A stretch of 64,000 nt of DNA, taken from Athripsodes cinereus. Taxonomy: Eukaryota > Arthropoda > Insecta > Trichoptera > Leptoceridae. Below the pieces are notes generated by a model, which was given only the letters and a program-made list of their open reading frames with translations, did no database searches and was not told the DNA's origin. Below, one piece after another: positions 47,000-58,713 of the stretch. The position numbers and the translations under genes were made by a program. Position 1 is the stretch's first letter. Every line of letters begins with the position of its first letter. The stretch spans positions 10,403,122 to 10,467,121 of the forward strand of contig OX388327.1 in the NCBI GenBank assembly GCA_947579605.1, in the 5' to 3' direction.

Positions 47000-48485
47000 T
47001 ATTTCAAACGTAATATGTATTGTGATTATACTAATTACCAGACCAACCTTCCTTATATGTAAAAAAGTTTAGTCAATAAAACTGAAATATGTACAATGAT
47101 CAGTGGAAAGGTAATAAGTAAATAATAGAAAAAGACATTGATCAAATTTAATGTTGTCAACTAAAAAATCTTGATGAAATAGTCTTGCAACTTATTATTA
47201 ATGTCATGTCAACATCCCTGTAAATGACCTAACACATCTTTTCTGTTATTTACCTAAAATCACTTATCTCAAGTGTATTATCGTCTACCAAACTATGATT
47301 ATACTCCTATCATAATATCCCATTTAATGCAGGCTGTTTGCAAGCATAATTTATTTACTTATCCATTCACGACAAAAGTCTTTTTACATGTAAGATATAA
47401 ATAAACAATTTTTACATCAAAGATATAAATAGTTGAAAACAAAATATATATATTATCATTTAAAATGTCAAAGATATAAAAGTTTAAAAATTCAATGCAT
47501 ACACATACAGAATACAAAAAATTAAACTACAATATAAATATATAATGCAGTGGCCGAATTGCCATCCACACTTCTCGGCTTTATACAACCAGATAAGTCT
47601 TCATATTATGATCAAATAAAAATATCAAAGATATTTTTTATTATTACAAGTGAATAATATTAATTATAGTTACTAATAAAAATAGCAAGACAGATTAGAT
47701 ATAATAAGATGGATCACTTACAGTCATAATGTAAGGATATAGCTTATATGGGGTGATGTTAAGGTGTAGTTACAATACGCCCTCAATGGTAAGTTGTGTT
47801 ACAGCTTAGTAAAGCCAGACTTTCAAGGAGACTATGAAACATGGACCCTTCAGAAGTTGTTAAGTAAAACTCATTAATAGTAATTTTAGATAAATATGCG
47901 TGTAATTCAATCAAATGAGATATACAATTTTGATATGATTATCCAAAAACAGGGACGATGTGATGAGTATGGAAAAATGAAATTGAATGCAAATTTTTTT
48001 GCTTTCCTTTCTAGGGTCCAAATGTTCAGAATTTAAAATTATTAAATAAAATAAATGTTAAGCGGTGGGCGGAGTAACCAGCTGCCACAGGCCCTATACT
48101 GTTCCTGTGTTCGAGAATGGTGGGAGTCCAATTCAAATAAGAGAACTTATTTTTTGTTTTAAGTTAATCAAAAACATCAATTTTATAATCTCAGCTTAAC
48201 ATTGATATGGATTGAAACATTGTTGCAAATAACACCTTCCAAAGAACATATTATATAATATTATTATGTATTTATATTGCCACATTCCTATTTATTATAT
48301 TCATTATCTGAACACCTGGTTCCTTATCTTAACAATTTATAATTAAACTGCCCTTGTCATACGTGATTCATAAATAGAAATATCTAATTGTACAAAATTA
48401 TTGGCGTTTCGTAAGAAGGGCGAATAGACCATTTTAATAAAAATATTTTACTTCTAAAAAAATTTATTGCAAGTTTTTAAAAAAT
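47000..48485. other. no gene seen between NPC2-like paralogues 2 and 3
   Basis: AT-rich. A more GC-rich island at about 48060-48130 (GCGGTGGGCGGAGTAACCAG.. TGTTCGAGAATGG) may be an old SINE piece but lacks a clear box A. Confidence 0.4.
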
Positions 48486-48721
48486 TTATTTAGTAAAAGG
48501 GTCCATAATATATGTCTTTCTTTCATGAAATGAGACAAATGTTGATGTACCCATCTACCTATTCTATGTGTGAGTGGAAGACGAAAATTTATGGGAGAAA
48601 AAATTATTTAGTAAAAGGGTCCATAATATATGTCTTTCTTTCATGAAATGAGACAAATGTTGATGTACCCATCTACCTATTCTATGTGTGAGTGGAAGAC
48701 GAAAATTTATGGGAGAAAAAT
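48486..48721. repeat. tandem duplication, 118-bp unit
   Basis: Bases from TTATTTAGTAAAAGGGTCC (48486) repeat from 48604, identical by eye, ending GGGAGAAAAA. Recent local duplication. Confidence 0.9.
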
Positions 48722-48758
48722 TTATTAATTTGAAAAATAATAATAATAAACAGTTTTC

Positions 48759-48880
48759 CACTTTTACAATAGGAAGCCTGAATGTGGAGGAACTGTTTCA
48801 ACTAGCGCAAGACAGGGAATATTTTGCCAGAATGATAGCCAACCTTTGGATGACTCAACGTAATCATAAGGAAGAATAAT
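48759..48880 (+). pseudogene. C-terminal relic of a non-LTR retrotransposon polyprotein (weak)
   Basis: The reading LNVEELFQLAQDREYFARMI followed by ANLWMTQRNHKEE resembles the final helix (LAQDR..W..MV..L) of RTE-like polyproteins. Nothing of the element upstream remains. Short, so tentative. Confidence 0.35.
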
Positions 48881-48909
48881 AATTTGAACCTAGACAATTA
48901 CTCATACTA

Positions 48910-49300
48910 AAATATCAAGTTTTCGAGTGTTCTGTAAAGGAAAGAATTTATAAAAACATCATGTTTTAGGACATTTAAATCTTCAATTCAATAGTGAGGA
49001 CCCATCCTGAATGTCTTACCCTTATTTGGCATGGAGAGGATGACTTGCATGTTTATTACAAGCGTTGGCCCGCTGGCTACCCTAGTACTTGTGGGAGATG
49101 CCATGATGGGAAGGATGGAAAATATGTGATTTTGTGGAGAAAAATGGTTTCGTGCAAATAATAGATCTCCTATTCTTTTCTCTAAGTTTTCGAGTATCCA
49201 GAAAACATTAAACATCTTCAATTCAGCGATGAGGCATGCCACTCATTCTGATCTGTTTTATTTTATTTTTATTGGCACAGAGAGGACGATGAATCTTCTT
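48910..49300 (+). repeat. two consecutive copies of family X
   Basis: First copy includes TTTTCGAGTGTTCTGTAAAG, ATAGTGAGGACCCATCCTGA, TTGGCATGGAGAGGATGACT and GTGGGAGATGCCATGATGG; a second begins near 49150 with AGATCTCCTATTCTTTTCTC and continues through GCGATGAGGCATGCCACTCA to GGCACAGAGAGGACGATG. Confidence 0.65.
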
Positions 49301-49309
49301 CAGAATTGA

Positions 49310-49860
49310 TGTCTGAGTCAAGATGAAAACCTTGTTTTATTTTTAAATCATCCCATTATGAGTAATATGTATTTTGTTTATTCAAATTTGCATTTTTCGA
49401 CCATGTTCCTGTACAATAAGTCTGTAAGTATTTAATTTTTTATATTTTACTTAATATATGATACATTTTCTCTAAAATATAACCATAAATAATACGATCA
49501 TCGGAATTGTGTTAAATCTCATTTCAAAGTTTTTTTTATATACGGCGATGGTTACTGCTCTCTGAATGAAACCAGCAGCGTTACTCTTGACATAATCTAA
49601 ATACAATATACATAATTCAAAGTTGATCTTAATCATATGATGCGTGGAGGGACTATAGTGAAAAATACCATGCTACCACTACTGAGAGATTGGTATGCTT
49701 GTATTTTTGACTAGTCACTTTACACGTCGTAGGATTTAGATCAAGATTGTGTCAAGAGTAACCCTGCAGATTAAAAACTAGTCAATAAAATAACAATATA
49801 TAATCATGGATGGATTGAGAGTGACACCTGGCAGATTAGATCACCTGTGTACTGTCTGAT
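49310..49860. other. no gene seen
   Basis: AT-rich upstream region of NPC2-like paralogue 3. Confidence 0.5.
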
Positions 49861-49862
49861 TA

Positions 49863-49919
49863 TGATTGCTTTATCAACTGTGATTGTATGCAGACACTTA
49901 AAGGTGTTACTATATAAAG
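49863..49919 (+). promoter_or_regulatory. promoter module of NPC2-like paralogue 3
   Basis: TTTATCAACTGTGATTG (a diverged match to TTATCAAATGTGATTAGG of paralogue 4), then GCAGACA and TATATAAAG at 49911-49919, 48 bases before the ATG. Confidence 0.55.
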
Positions 49920-49966
49920 ATCATAGTGTCCCTGTTACTCAGACTAAGCAGAACTACATAGACATC

Positions 49967-52900
49967 ATGGGAGACTATAGGATTATTGTGGTAGTCACAC
50001 TACTGGCATTGGTTTCATACTCAACATGTTTAGAACCCAACATATGTAAGTACAATATGTCACACCTAATTCTTCTTCCCATTTTTTTGTTATAAATGAA
50101 TGGAAATAAGATCCTCCCATTTCGAGCAATTGGGTGACTTTTTTCCATAATATACTAATGGTAGTTGGTTTACAGTTTCACTTTCTTCAACCTTCAAATC
50201 AATTATAGAATAATTAATTATAAAGTGATCGAATGTAATTATTTAATTTACACTACCAATAATTTCTAAAAATTCAAAGGTAAAATTGGTATTGTGACCA
50301 AACACATTGGTGTTGCTAGGACAATAATTGTTTTTTTTTAACAGGAGGGATCCTTTTATGGCTTTGTCAAGTATATAGGATATCCAATAGTTAAGTATAA
50401 CGCCACCTTAATACAGAACTAGCCTAAGTTGAAATTTTTGTCAAACTGAGTTAAGTATTAAAAAATAAGAAATGAAAATAATAGATATGAGATAATTTAA
50501 TGAATGAGAGTTATTAGATTCCTAATAATAATAATAATGCATGTCAAAATTTTCTTAAGATATTTTAAATTATTTTTATTTATTACAAAAACAAAGCTTA
50601 AATCTGCTACTTTGAAAATCATCCAAAAATACTTGGGCAAGTTCTGCATTAAGGTAGCGATAAGTAGGAAAGAGAGCATTGGCATATTAATGTAATGGAG
50701 TGCAACAGCATATTACATTATTATAATTCCTTTTGGAACATTTTCTGAACAAATCAGCACTGTGTCACTAGTCTATACCGTATAGGGCAATGTTTACAGG
50801 TAATAGCAAAGGACCCCTACCTTTGAAATTAGTAGTAGACGGATGTACAAAGGAGCCATGTACTGTCTATAATGGAATTGGTGCTAAAATGAACATCACA
50901 TTTGAAAGCTGTAAGTTATACCACATTTATAGTAATTATTGACTTATACATAGTGTCCATTTATACATATATATTGTTGGTTTGAAAATGACGGCCCGCA
51001 CACAGTCGAAAGCTCACCACCAAAACTCAACGCATGACCTAACTATTAGTTACCTTACTTAAAATCACTTGCCAGTTTTTATGTAAAAATATCAATTTTA
51101 CATGTTACTTTTCATTTTTTTTAAATAACTAAAATCTATTCTATAGATAGATGGTGTTGTACAAGACTACATTATTAAATATTTGTGATTCATGAACTAT
51201 GAATGTTTTCAGTAAATCCAACTAAAAATTTAGAAGTCAAGGTGAGGGCTTTTCTTGGACTTGTGTCAGTGGATTATCCAATGCCAGGTGACTTGGGAAA
51301 CGCCTGTAATTATCTTCTCAATGGTTACTGCCCTCTCGAGAAGGGAGAGATCCTGATTTACAACTTGAACATGCCTCTTGACTATCCAGCAGTAAGACAT
51401 ATCAAATTTTAATTACCTAATATCTTTAATTTATCTTCATATATCAATCACCCAGATTTATAAGTCCAAAACTCGAAATACTAATATTCCGATTCATGGT
51501 GCGTTAAAAAGTGAAAACATTATAGTGGTCTACCAAAACCTCAAAACAAATATGGACTCTGATACAAAAAATATTTGATTTCTTTAATTTTTTGTTTGTG
51601 ATATTGAAATAATACCACATTCTACATGTCATATAAGTTAAAAATATAGAATTTGAAAAAAATTGTTGGCTTATGGAACTGAGCAATCGATATTTTTTAA
51701 TGTCTATGTTTTTTTTTTCTAATAAACTAGAATAGTTTTTTATACTTAACTAATATACTAATACTAATAAAAATATACTAATACTCTAATAAAAATTAGA
51801 GCATTAGTATATTTCATAATTTAAGTATTACCTATATTTTATAAATTTAAAATTTTTACATTATTAGCCTTCATTTGAATAAATTTTTATTTAAGTATTC
51901 AGTAAAAAGGATGAGATATTTTCATATAAATTCAATTATTATTCGCACATAAACATGAGTATTTCACACAACATATTTTACAAACCTGAACAAAGGAAAT
52001 ACAACTGCTAGATGTAAAAATAACACCTATTTAAAATTGACAGAACGGAAGCGGAAACGTTTTATTAATATTTTGTTATTAAATAGCTATCATTATTATC
52101 ATACATAAAAAAATAATTAAAAAAAGCACATTAAGTGGACATAGGCCCTTCTGCTTCTGTATCTTATGGGTGTCATAATATGTTTCACAATAATCAACAG
52201 ATGGCTCTAGATCAGTGGTTCTTAACCTGTGGGGAATTCCCCATTGGTGGCGAATGGCGGAGTTGCCAGATGGGAAATTTCGTGCATTTGTTTCCATCCA
52301 TAAAAAATCCATAGTATTTCAAAATCTAATACATTACATCCAAATGTTGACTAACTTCATAAAGCACAACCATTTACAGACTATTTTAATAACAAAAACA
52401 ACCATTATATGAGGGATTGTATATAAAACAGTATATTAGTAGACATTCATTCCTGACATGACAAAAGATTTTTTCTTACTGCTAATAATAAATCTAATGA
52501 ATGCAAACAAAAATTATTTAAGGCTGTAAAATTTCACAAAAGAGCAAAACGTATACCTACGTACATAGGTTAAAATTGAATTTGTCAAAGACCGATGCTG
52601 TAGTGGCGAATGTAGAGTTGACTCACTAAAAAGTGGTCAATTGGAGAAAAAAGGTTAAGAACCACTGTTCTAGATGTACAATTTTGAAGTAAAAAAGGAG
52701 CACACATGATCATAAAATAATTCTTGAATGTAAGGTTCTAAAAAAGAGAGCACACTCATCTTCCATTTTTTTTTGCAAATTTGAATGGCGGACATGCTAA
52801 TTAAACGGAATTATTTACAAATATTTAATGAGAAACCTCATATAAAGAACATTCCATCATCAATTACATGTACAGTTAGGAGATATCAATCATTGTTTTT

Positions 52901-53697
52901 ATAAATTATCAATGGTATCAATCATTTCTTATCAACAGAAATGTTATGTATGTATTTGATATCTGCACATCTATTTATCAGCATTAATTTATTAAAAATA
53001 TTGGTGAAGAAGTTATTTACATTATATTTTGAAATTTGATATTCAACTTTTGTTTTAAATATTCAAAGTATATTTGAAGTGCCGATAGTTATAATTTTAA
53101 AAATGTTACACTCTTTAATTTTGAGTGCCTACCAAATATTCCAAACACCCTGCATTCACCAGAAAAACAATCAAAAAAATTTGAAACCCTATCCACAAAA
53201 CAAAAATATAACAATACTGAAGGATGTAAAACTGACGAAATGTCATTACTACAAACCACGCACATGACAAAAGCTGTTGAAAACAGCATCTTCTTGGGCA
53301 TTCGGCTAAACTTTCAGTGGATATCCGTACCACCACGGGTTGTAACAAATGCAAACAATCGAATGGTTGCCTTCGCTAAAATGTTAAATTTTGTTATACA
53401 TCTATGGATAAATTGAAAAAAAAAACACAGTAGGTAGTAACTTCCAAATGATTTTATTAATTTCGCTTTGGCGACACGATATAACAATATTCCGCTACTA
53501 AATTACTTAAAAATAATTTTTCATACCACAATGCTACTCGTTATAATGTTTGCGTGTATATATTACAGATACCTGTCACCTTAGAGTTTTCACTAGTAGC
53601 TGATAAAAAGGAGGTGTTCCAATGTTTCCGACTCAGAATTTCTGTGCGGAATCCACCAAGTAACCAGGCTGTACCCAGCATAGAACAAATTGTATAA
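49967..53697 (+). CDS. NPC2-like ML-domain protein, paralogue 3
   Basis: Exons 49967-50045, 50800-50910, 51213-51391, 53569-53697 (phases 1,1,0), 165 aa. Signal peptide (YRIIVVVTLLALVSYSTC), then the six-cysteine ML domain: C at the exon 1/2 join, VDGCTKEPC, GNACNYLLNGYC, VFQCFRLRI; NITFES glycosylation site. It is the closest relative of paralogue 2: exon 4 keeps IPVTLEFSLVAD and the tail AVPSIE but adds QIV. Intron 3 is 2.2 kb and holds a hAT element. Expected role is extracellular or lysosomal lipid carriage. Confidence 0.95.
51771..51814. repeat. small imperfect hairpin
   Basis: AAATATACTAATACTCTAAT and its near-mirror around AAAA. In intron 3 of NPC2-like paralogue 3. Probably chance or a tiny fold-back. 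Confidence 0.5.
51830..52200. other. intron 3 of paralogue 3, no feature seen
   Basis: AT-rich, nothing supportable. Confidence 0.5.
52213..52667. mobile_element. non-autonomous hAT element (Charlie-like ends)
   Basis: The ends CAGTGGTTCTTAACCTGTGG and, as reverse complement, CAGTGGTTCTTAACCTTTTT are the classic hAT terminus. Flanks CTCTAGAT (52205-52212) and TTCTAGAT (52668-52675) are an 8-bp target duplication with one change, fitting nTnnnnAn. 455 bp without transposase. In intron 3 of NPC2-like paralogue 3. Confidence 0.9.
52680..53560. other. intron 3 of paralogue 3, no gene recognised
   Basis: AT-rich at first. The stretch 53079-53360 is less AT-rich and open on both strands for about 60 codons, possibly an old transposon coding piece, but no family was recognised. 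Confidence 0.4.
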
Positions 53698-53991
53698 ATT
53701 GTAATAATTAATTAATGAGCCTATTAAATATAAAAATAACTGCATTACAGTATTCTAATTATCATACCATCCCTTCTCAAATATAACAAATATTTCTCAA
53801 CAATATGTTCCCTAGATTGCTGAATGGGTGTAAAAAGAGACTAACACTATTTTCTATAATTTTTTTTTTTTGAAAGATTATTATATAATGTTAGTGCTTA
53901 GTAGAGATATCACTTTGATAGACAAACTAGTTTTGCAAGGTCCTGTGAGGGTTTTGCGTGTTTTTGCTATTCAAAATTTTGAACAATGTTA

Positions 53992-54085
53992 TTTAAATTA
54001 TCAAATAAAATAAAATAAATATTTATTATTTTTGTTTCAATAACAAAATAATAAATATTTATTTTATTTTATTTGATAATTTAAA
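53992..54085. repeat. fold-back, about 44-bp arms
   Basis: Arms 53992-54036 and 54042-54085 are reverse complements with one single-base indel, spacer about 5 bases. Directly followed by AATGAAGTGTTACAA, the sequence that also ends the hammerhead-bearing repeat at 1326-1612, so the fold-back probably belongs to that family. Confidence 0.8.
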
Positions 54086-54239
54086 ATGAAGTGTTACAAA
54101 GTAAATGCCGATACAATTAATGGAATGTTATTTAAAAATATTTATAAAATTAATCCACAAAATCACTATTATTACAACACACAAAATTTTGTCTTGTTTT
54201 TAATGTAATTGTAGATGTCATACTTTTTTAAATGCGTGT

Positions 54240-54460
54240 CTGAAAGGAGGGGTGTGAGGAAGTGCGGGCTTCCGAAAACTACATGGCTTAATTATGTAGA
54301 TTAAATTCTCAAGGACAACCGTGTTTTGAGTAAGAGAAATCGTATGATTATAGAAGAAGCGAAAGAAGTATGTAAAGACAGATCTAAATGGCGTTCCGTT
54401 CTCTCTGCCTACCCCACTTGGGATACGGCATGAGGGAATAGATAGAGAGAGATAGATAAA
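54240..54460 (+). mobile_element. 3' end of an RTE-like retrotransposon
   Basis: Reads KTTWLNYVD (stop) ILKDNRVLSKRN and EAKEVCKDRSKWRSVLSAYP, the same ending as the copy at 55240-55760, then a GATA/GA-rich tail. One in-frame stop; 5'-truncated. Confidence 0.7.
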
Positions 54461-54632
54461 ATGCAACAATGTTTATTACCGTAATTGATAAATTAGTATT
54501 TTTGCTTTTTGAAAACATTTTTACTGAAAAACATAATATAAATAAACAATTGCCCATTTGATATTCTTATCTGTAATGTATTGATGTAAAGAACTACATA
54601 TTGTATCATTCAATATTATTATTACAAGAGTA

Positions 54633-54830
54633 AAAAATTAGGTCTCCCACTCTTTTCTATAAGTTTTTGCAGGATAGGTGGTATATATATCCTCATCGCT
54701 AAATTGAAGATGTTAAATGTCTTACATGGAATATTTTACTCACGCCTGTGATTTACATGGAACTCGAAAACTTACAGTAAAGAGTGGAAGACCTATTCTT
54801 TGCCGAGGACTACAAATCAAAACATTTCAT
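54633..54830. repeat. family X, head-to-head pair
   Basis: The left half has AGGTCTCCCACTCTTTTCTA and AAGTTTTTGCAGGAT; the right half has the reverse complement of AATAGGTCTTCCACTCTTTA and GTAAGTTTTCGAGTTCC. So two 5' ends of the family face each other, giving a terminal-inverted-repeat look. Confidence 0.65.
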
Positions 54831-54834
54831 ATTA

Positions 54835-55235
54835 ATTTTATTCGAACTTCTATTCTAAATTCTAGCTAAAAAGCTAATATAACAATAAAAACTAACTATC
54901 TCAGTACGGGCAAATCCCAGTGAAATAAATTGTTCTGCTGATATCAAAATGTCCATATTATTTTGAATAAGTTGTTTATTATAATATAAAAAGATTTTTC
55001 AAAACATTTCATACTATAAAACTCAAATCTTTTCCCCAAAATCATCTGCGCAAATGTTTTCCATAGTTTAATTGAATAATACAATAATTAATATTTACTC
55101 ATACTGGTTGCTGGTAAAAACAAAAATTTGTATGTAAATAAACAAGTATATTGTTATTTACCATGGACTTGTCTTGATGGAATTACCTAATACAATACAA
55201 TATAGAAATATGCTACGACAAAGATTAAAAGGACA
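54835..55235. other. no gene seen
   Basis: AT-rich, nothing supportable. Confidence 0.5.
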
Positions 55236-55239
55236 TTTA

Positions 55240-55760
55240 TCAGCTGAAGGTTATTACTGCTATCTTAGTGCCAACACTTATGTATGCAAGTGAGACGTGG
55301 ACATGGTTAAAGAAGGATGAAAGTGGCATAAATGCAGTTGAAATGAGATCGTTGAGAAGGATGTGTGATAAAAGTCTGAGAGATTGTGTGCGTAACAGTG
55401 ATATACGAAAGGAATGTGGAATGAAAGTTGGTGTAATAACAAGGATGAATGTAAATAAGTTAAGATGGTTTGGGTACGTGGAAAGAATGAATGAGGACAG
55501 AATGACTAAGAAGATATACTTATTTGGGTGAGAGGAATGGTGCTCGGAGACGTGGACGTCCTAGGATTAAATGGCAAGATCATTTAAATCAAATCCTACA
55601 GGACGGTCACGTGTTGAGCACATTGAACAGGAGAGCATGCATGAGGAATTGTATGACAGTGACGGAAGCGAAAGATGTATGCAAGGATAGAAGGAAGTGG
55701 CGCTCGATCCTTTCTGCCTACCCCGCGAGGGAAGCGGCGTGATGGTATGTATGTATGTAT
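55240..55760 (+). mobile_element. 3' end of an RTE-like retrotransposon
   Basis: Reads VPTLMYASETWTWLKKDESG, NAVEMRSLRRMC, NKLRWFGYVERMNEDRMTKK, then after a frameshift near 55528 GARRRGRPRIKWQDHLNQIL and DRRKWRSILSAYPAREAA, stop. This is the standard C-terminus (HLRWFGHVERM..GRPR) of these elements in moths. It ends in an ATGT run (55744-55759), its simple-repeat tail. 5'-truncated. Confidence 0.85.
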
Positions 55761-55987
55761 AAGATTATTACATCCAGGAGGCTATCCTCCGAGCAGAGGA
55801 TAAAGAGACGATTGAACTTTTAAGGGAAAAGTTCTGTGACATCACGACTTTCAGTAACGAGAAATACAACAAAAAAGAATTAAAAGAAAACTGAATGAAC
55901 TTTTGTAAAGAAAATTAAACAACACAAATTTCAAAGTCTTGCATTGTACTGAGAGAATATGCAGGTAGGCTCTGTTCAGATGTACGT

Positions 55988-56189
55988 TGTTAGAATATTT
56001 ATGATATAATCTGTCTCCTTTGCATTCTCTATGATCTATGACTGTCATAACTGTAAGTTGATGTATTCTATGTAGACTTGTAACTCATGTTTGGTATGGA
56101 TCACATGTTTTTGTATTGTTGTACTTTGTGAATTCAAGATACCTAATAAACTGCTTACTCTGCTACAAATCCCTGTCTTTTTACTATCA
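55988..56189 (+). repeat. 5' LTR of the copia element
   Basis: 202 bp, begins TGTTAGAATATTTATG and ends TTTTTACTATCA. AATAAA (56144) is a poly(A) signal. Compared with the 3' LTR it lacks a GGTT-type 4-bp step after TTCTAT. Confidence 0.93.
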
Positions 56190-56203
56190 GGTTATGGGCC
56201 CAG
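56190..56203 (+). other. primer binding site (half-tRNA iMet type)
   Basis: GGTTATGGGCCCAG starts at the LTR edge. Its complement CTGGGCCCATAACC is the anticodon arm of initiator methionine tRNA, the primer site used by Drosophila copia, which primes from a cleaved 5'-half tRNA rather than the 3' end. Confidence 0.8.
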
Positions 56204-56236
56204 GGATTTAGTGCCTTTCAGTGTCGTTGATATAAT

Positions 56237-58114
56237 CCCGCAAAGAAGGCAGTTGCTTCAAAAAGCCGCAAAGAAGGCAGCAAAAAAAAACCGCAAAGAA
56301 GGCAGTTGCTTCAGCACAACATGAAGCATTAAAAGATCTGTATGATGAGTTGGAAACACCAATAGGGGCACAAAAAATATACAAAATCGCAGCACATAGA
56401 AAGGAGAGAGCCAAATCAATTAGAAAACCCAAATACATAGAGGATAACGAGGGTAGGTTGATCACGGATGAAACTAAGATATGCGAAAGATGGAGAGATT
56501 ACTATTCAACACTGTTAAATGAAGAATTCCCAAGAACAACCTATGCTTCGGAACAAATGGTGCTCGGCCCAATTGAGGAAATCAATCCAACAGAGGTTAG
56601 AATGGCTATTGCGCAAATGAAAAAAGGGAAAGCAGTAGGACCTGATAATATACCAGCGGAATTATGGAAAGAGTGTGGAGAAGTGGGACAAAGATGGCTG
56701 TGTAACCTCTATAATAAAATATTAACTGGACTACAAATGCCAGAAAGTTTTAGAAAGAGCTACCTTCTTCCGTTTTATACAAAAATAAAGGTGACTCTAG
56801 AAAATGTGATAATTACAGAGGAATAAAATTGATGTACCACACTATGAAGATATATGAAAGGATAATTATCCTACTTATTCGTGTGTTAATTAACACACGA
56901 ATAAGAAATATTGTGAAAATACACGACAACCAGTGCGGCTTCGTGTCGGGAAAGTCTACTGTAGATGCAATCCAAACAGTCAGGATTCTTATTGAAAAAT
57001 ATAGAGATGCCAAAAAAGACTTACATATGGTGTTCATAGACCTTGAGAAGGCATTTGACAGAGTACCCCGAAGCCTGATATGGGCAGCACTGAGATATCA
57101 TAACGTCCCTGAATTATATGTGCTTACCATACAAGATATGTATAAAAATGTGGAAACACAAATTAGATGCACATCTGGTATGTCAAAAGAATTTCCAATT
57201 GAAGTGGGAGTGCACCAAGGGTCTGTCCTCAGCCTGCTGCTATTCATAGTGGTCATGGATTATCTCACAAATCAAGAAATGAACAGTACCATTAAGACAT
57301 TGCTTTTTGCGGATGATGTAGTGCTGATATCAGATAGCCATAATGATGTGCAAAACGCCTTAGAAAAATGGAGGCAACTATTAGAGGACAATGGTTTAAA
57401 AATCAGCAGGAAAAAGACTGAATATTTGCCCCTACCATTTGAAAAACCAAATGCGACAACCCCTACAATAAAGCTTGATGGGGAAACATTAGTGAACTGC
57501 GACTCATTTAAGTATCTGGGTTCACTTATCCACAAGGATGGAGGGTGTGCAGCAGATGTGGATCATAGAATAGGTGTGGGGTGGTTGAAATTTAGAGCAG
57601 TATCGGGAATTTTATGTGATCCTTAAATGCCAGTAAAACTTAAAGGTAAAATATACCAGACTATTGTCAGGCCCGCGATAATGTATGGCTTGAAATGCTG
57701 GACTCTTTATGATACTTTCAACAGGCAACTTGAGACGGCAGAGATGCGAATGCTCAGGTGGTCAGCAGGCTTATCATTAAAAGATAAGATAAGAAGTTCA
57801 CACATTCGTGGTAGCATGGGTGTGACTGACATAAATAACAAACTAGAAGAGAGGCAACTAAGATGGTATGGGCACATACGACGGAGACCACCGGAACACA
57901 CTGTAAACAAAGCCACATCAATAAATCTCCCTCGACATCCATCAAGAGGGAGACCAAAGAATACCTGGATGACACAATGCAATAGAATCCTGCGGAGAAA
58001 TGGCCTGGATGAAGAGGATATAGGAAACAGAAGAGTATACAACCTCAGAACGAGAAGAGCCGACCCCAACAGCCTTCAGCGGCAATAAGTAGGGACAGTG
58101 CCAGGAAGAAGTGC
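56237..58114 (+). mobile_element. 5'-truncated RTE-clade retrotransposon inside the copia leader
   Basis: Flanked by 12-bp duplications CGTTGATATAAT (56225-56236 and 58115-58126). It reads KAVGPDNIPAELWKECGEVG, then after a frameshift near 56800 KIHDNQCGFVSGKSTVDAIQ, HMVFIDLEKAFDRVPRSLIW, VHQGSVLSLLLF and TLLFADDVVLISDS (the RT catalytic FADD), LKYLGS-type block FKYLGSLIHKDGG, then a TAA at 57624 and KLKGKIYQTIVRPAIMYG, RQLRWYGHIRRRPPEH. The pattern is that of the RTE (BovB-like) clade. The endonuclease part is missing. Three CCGCAAAGAAGGCAG repeats lie at its left edge. Confidence 0.9.
56874..56905. repeat. 32-bp palindrome within the RTE reverse transcriptase
   Basis: CTTATTCGTGTGTTAA is followed directly by its exact reverse complement. 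It adds roughly eight extra codons (ILLIRVLINT) between the conserved KIYERII and RIRNIVKI blocks, without shifting frame overall. Confidence 0.85.
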
Positions 58115-58161
58115 CGTTGATATAATAATTTGTGACTCAGTGAAAGCATCTAAAAAGCACG

Positions 58162-58629
58162 ATGAGTGACGAAGTAAAATTTGGCGGTATGAACATTCCC
58201 AGGTTACTTGGAGGTGTAAATTACAGCACCTGGAAGTTCGGAATGGAAATGTTGTTGCGGCATGAGGGACTGTGGAAAGCAATCCAAGAAGAAACGGTTG
58301 ATACAGCAGTCGATGACAGAACAAGGTCAACAATTAACCTAACACTCCATCCATCGTGTTACGTGCATGTCAAAACTTGTAAAACTGCAAAGGCGACATG
58401 GGAAAGTCTGAAGAAACTAGAAGAATCAGGACTAACGAAAAGGTTAAGTCTGATGAGAGAATTACTCGATACAAAATTCGTCAACTTCAATAACATGGAA
58501 GAATATGTGAATAAAATATTAAATATAAATTTGCAATTGATAGATATAGGACATCCTTTAGAAGATGAGATATTGGCTGTTGTGCTACTAAGTGGATTAC
58601 CAACAAGATACGATCCTCTAGTAATGTAA
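58162..58629 (+). pseudogene. gag: copia gag, truncated
   Basis: The ATG follows AAAAGCACG. The protein starts with a copia-type capsid: NIPRLLGGVNYSTWKFGMEM, LHPSCYVHVKTCKTAKATWE, LMRELLDTKFVNFNNMEEYV and LLSGLPTRYDPLVM, then TAA. The C-x2-C-x4-H-x4-C zinc knuckle expected between this point and protease is absent, and only about 85 bases separate the stop from the protease block in the same frame, so a deletion is likely. 155 aa are readable. Confidence 0.9.
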
Positions 58630-58713
58630 GCCTCTGAGTGTAAAAACTTATCGAAAGGAAAGGAATCAAAGTGTCAATCCAGTAGTAGAAGAGAATCAAG
58701 CATATTTAGTGTA

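Noticed and set aside
48060..48130. SINE or tRNA-like island
   Set aside because: TTCGAGAATGG only loosely resembles a B box, and no box A or repeat partner is visible.
53079..53354. overlapping readings on both strands in paralogue 3 intron 3
   Set aside because: Some look of an old transposon coding piece, but no family motif could be named.
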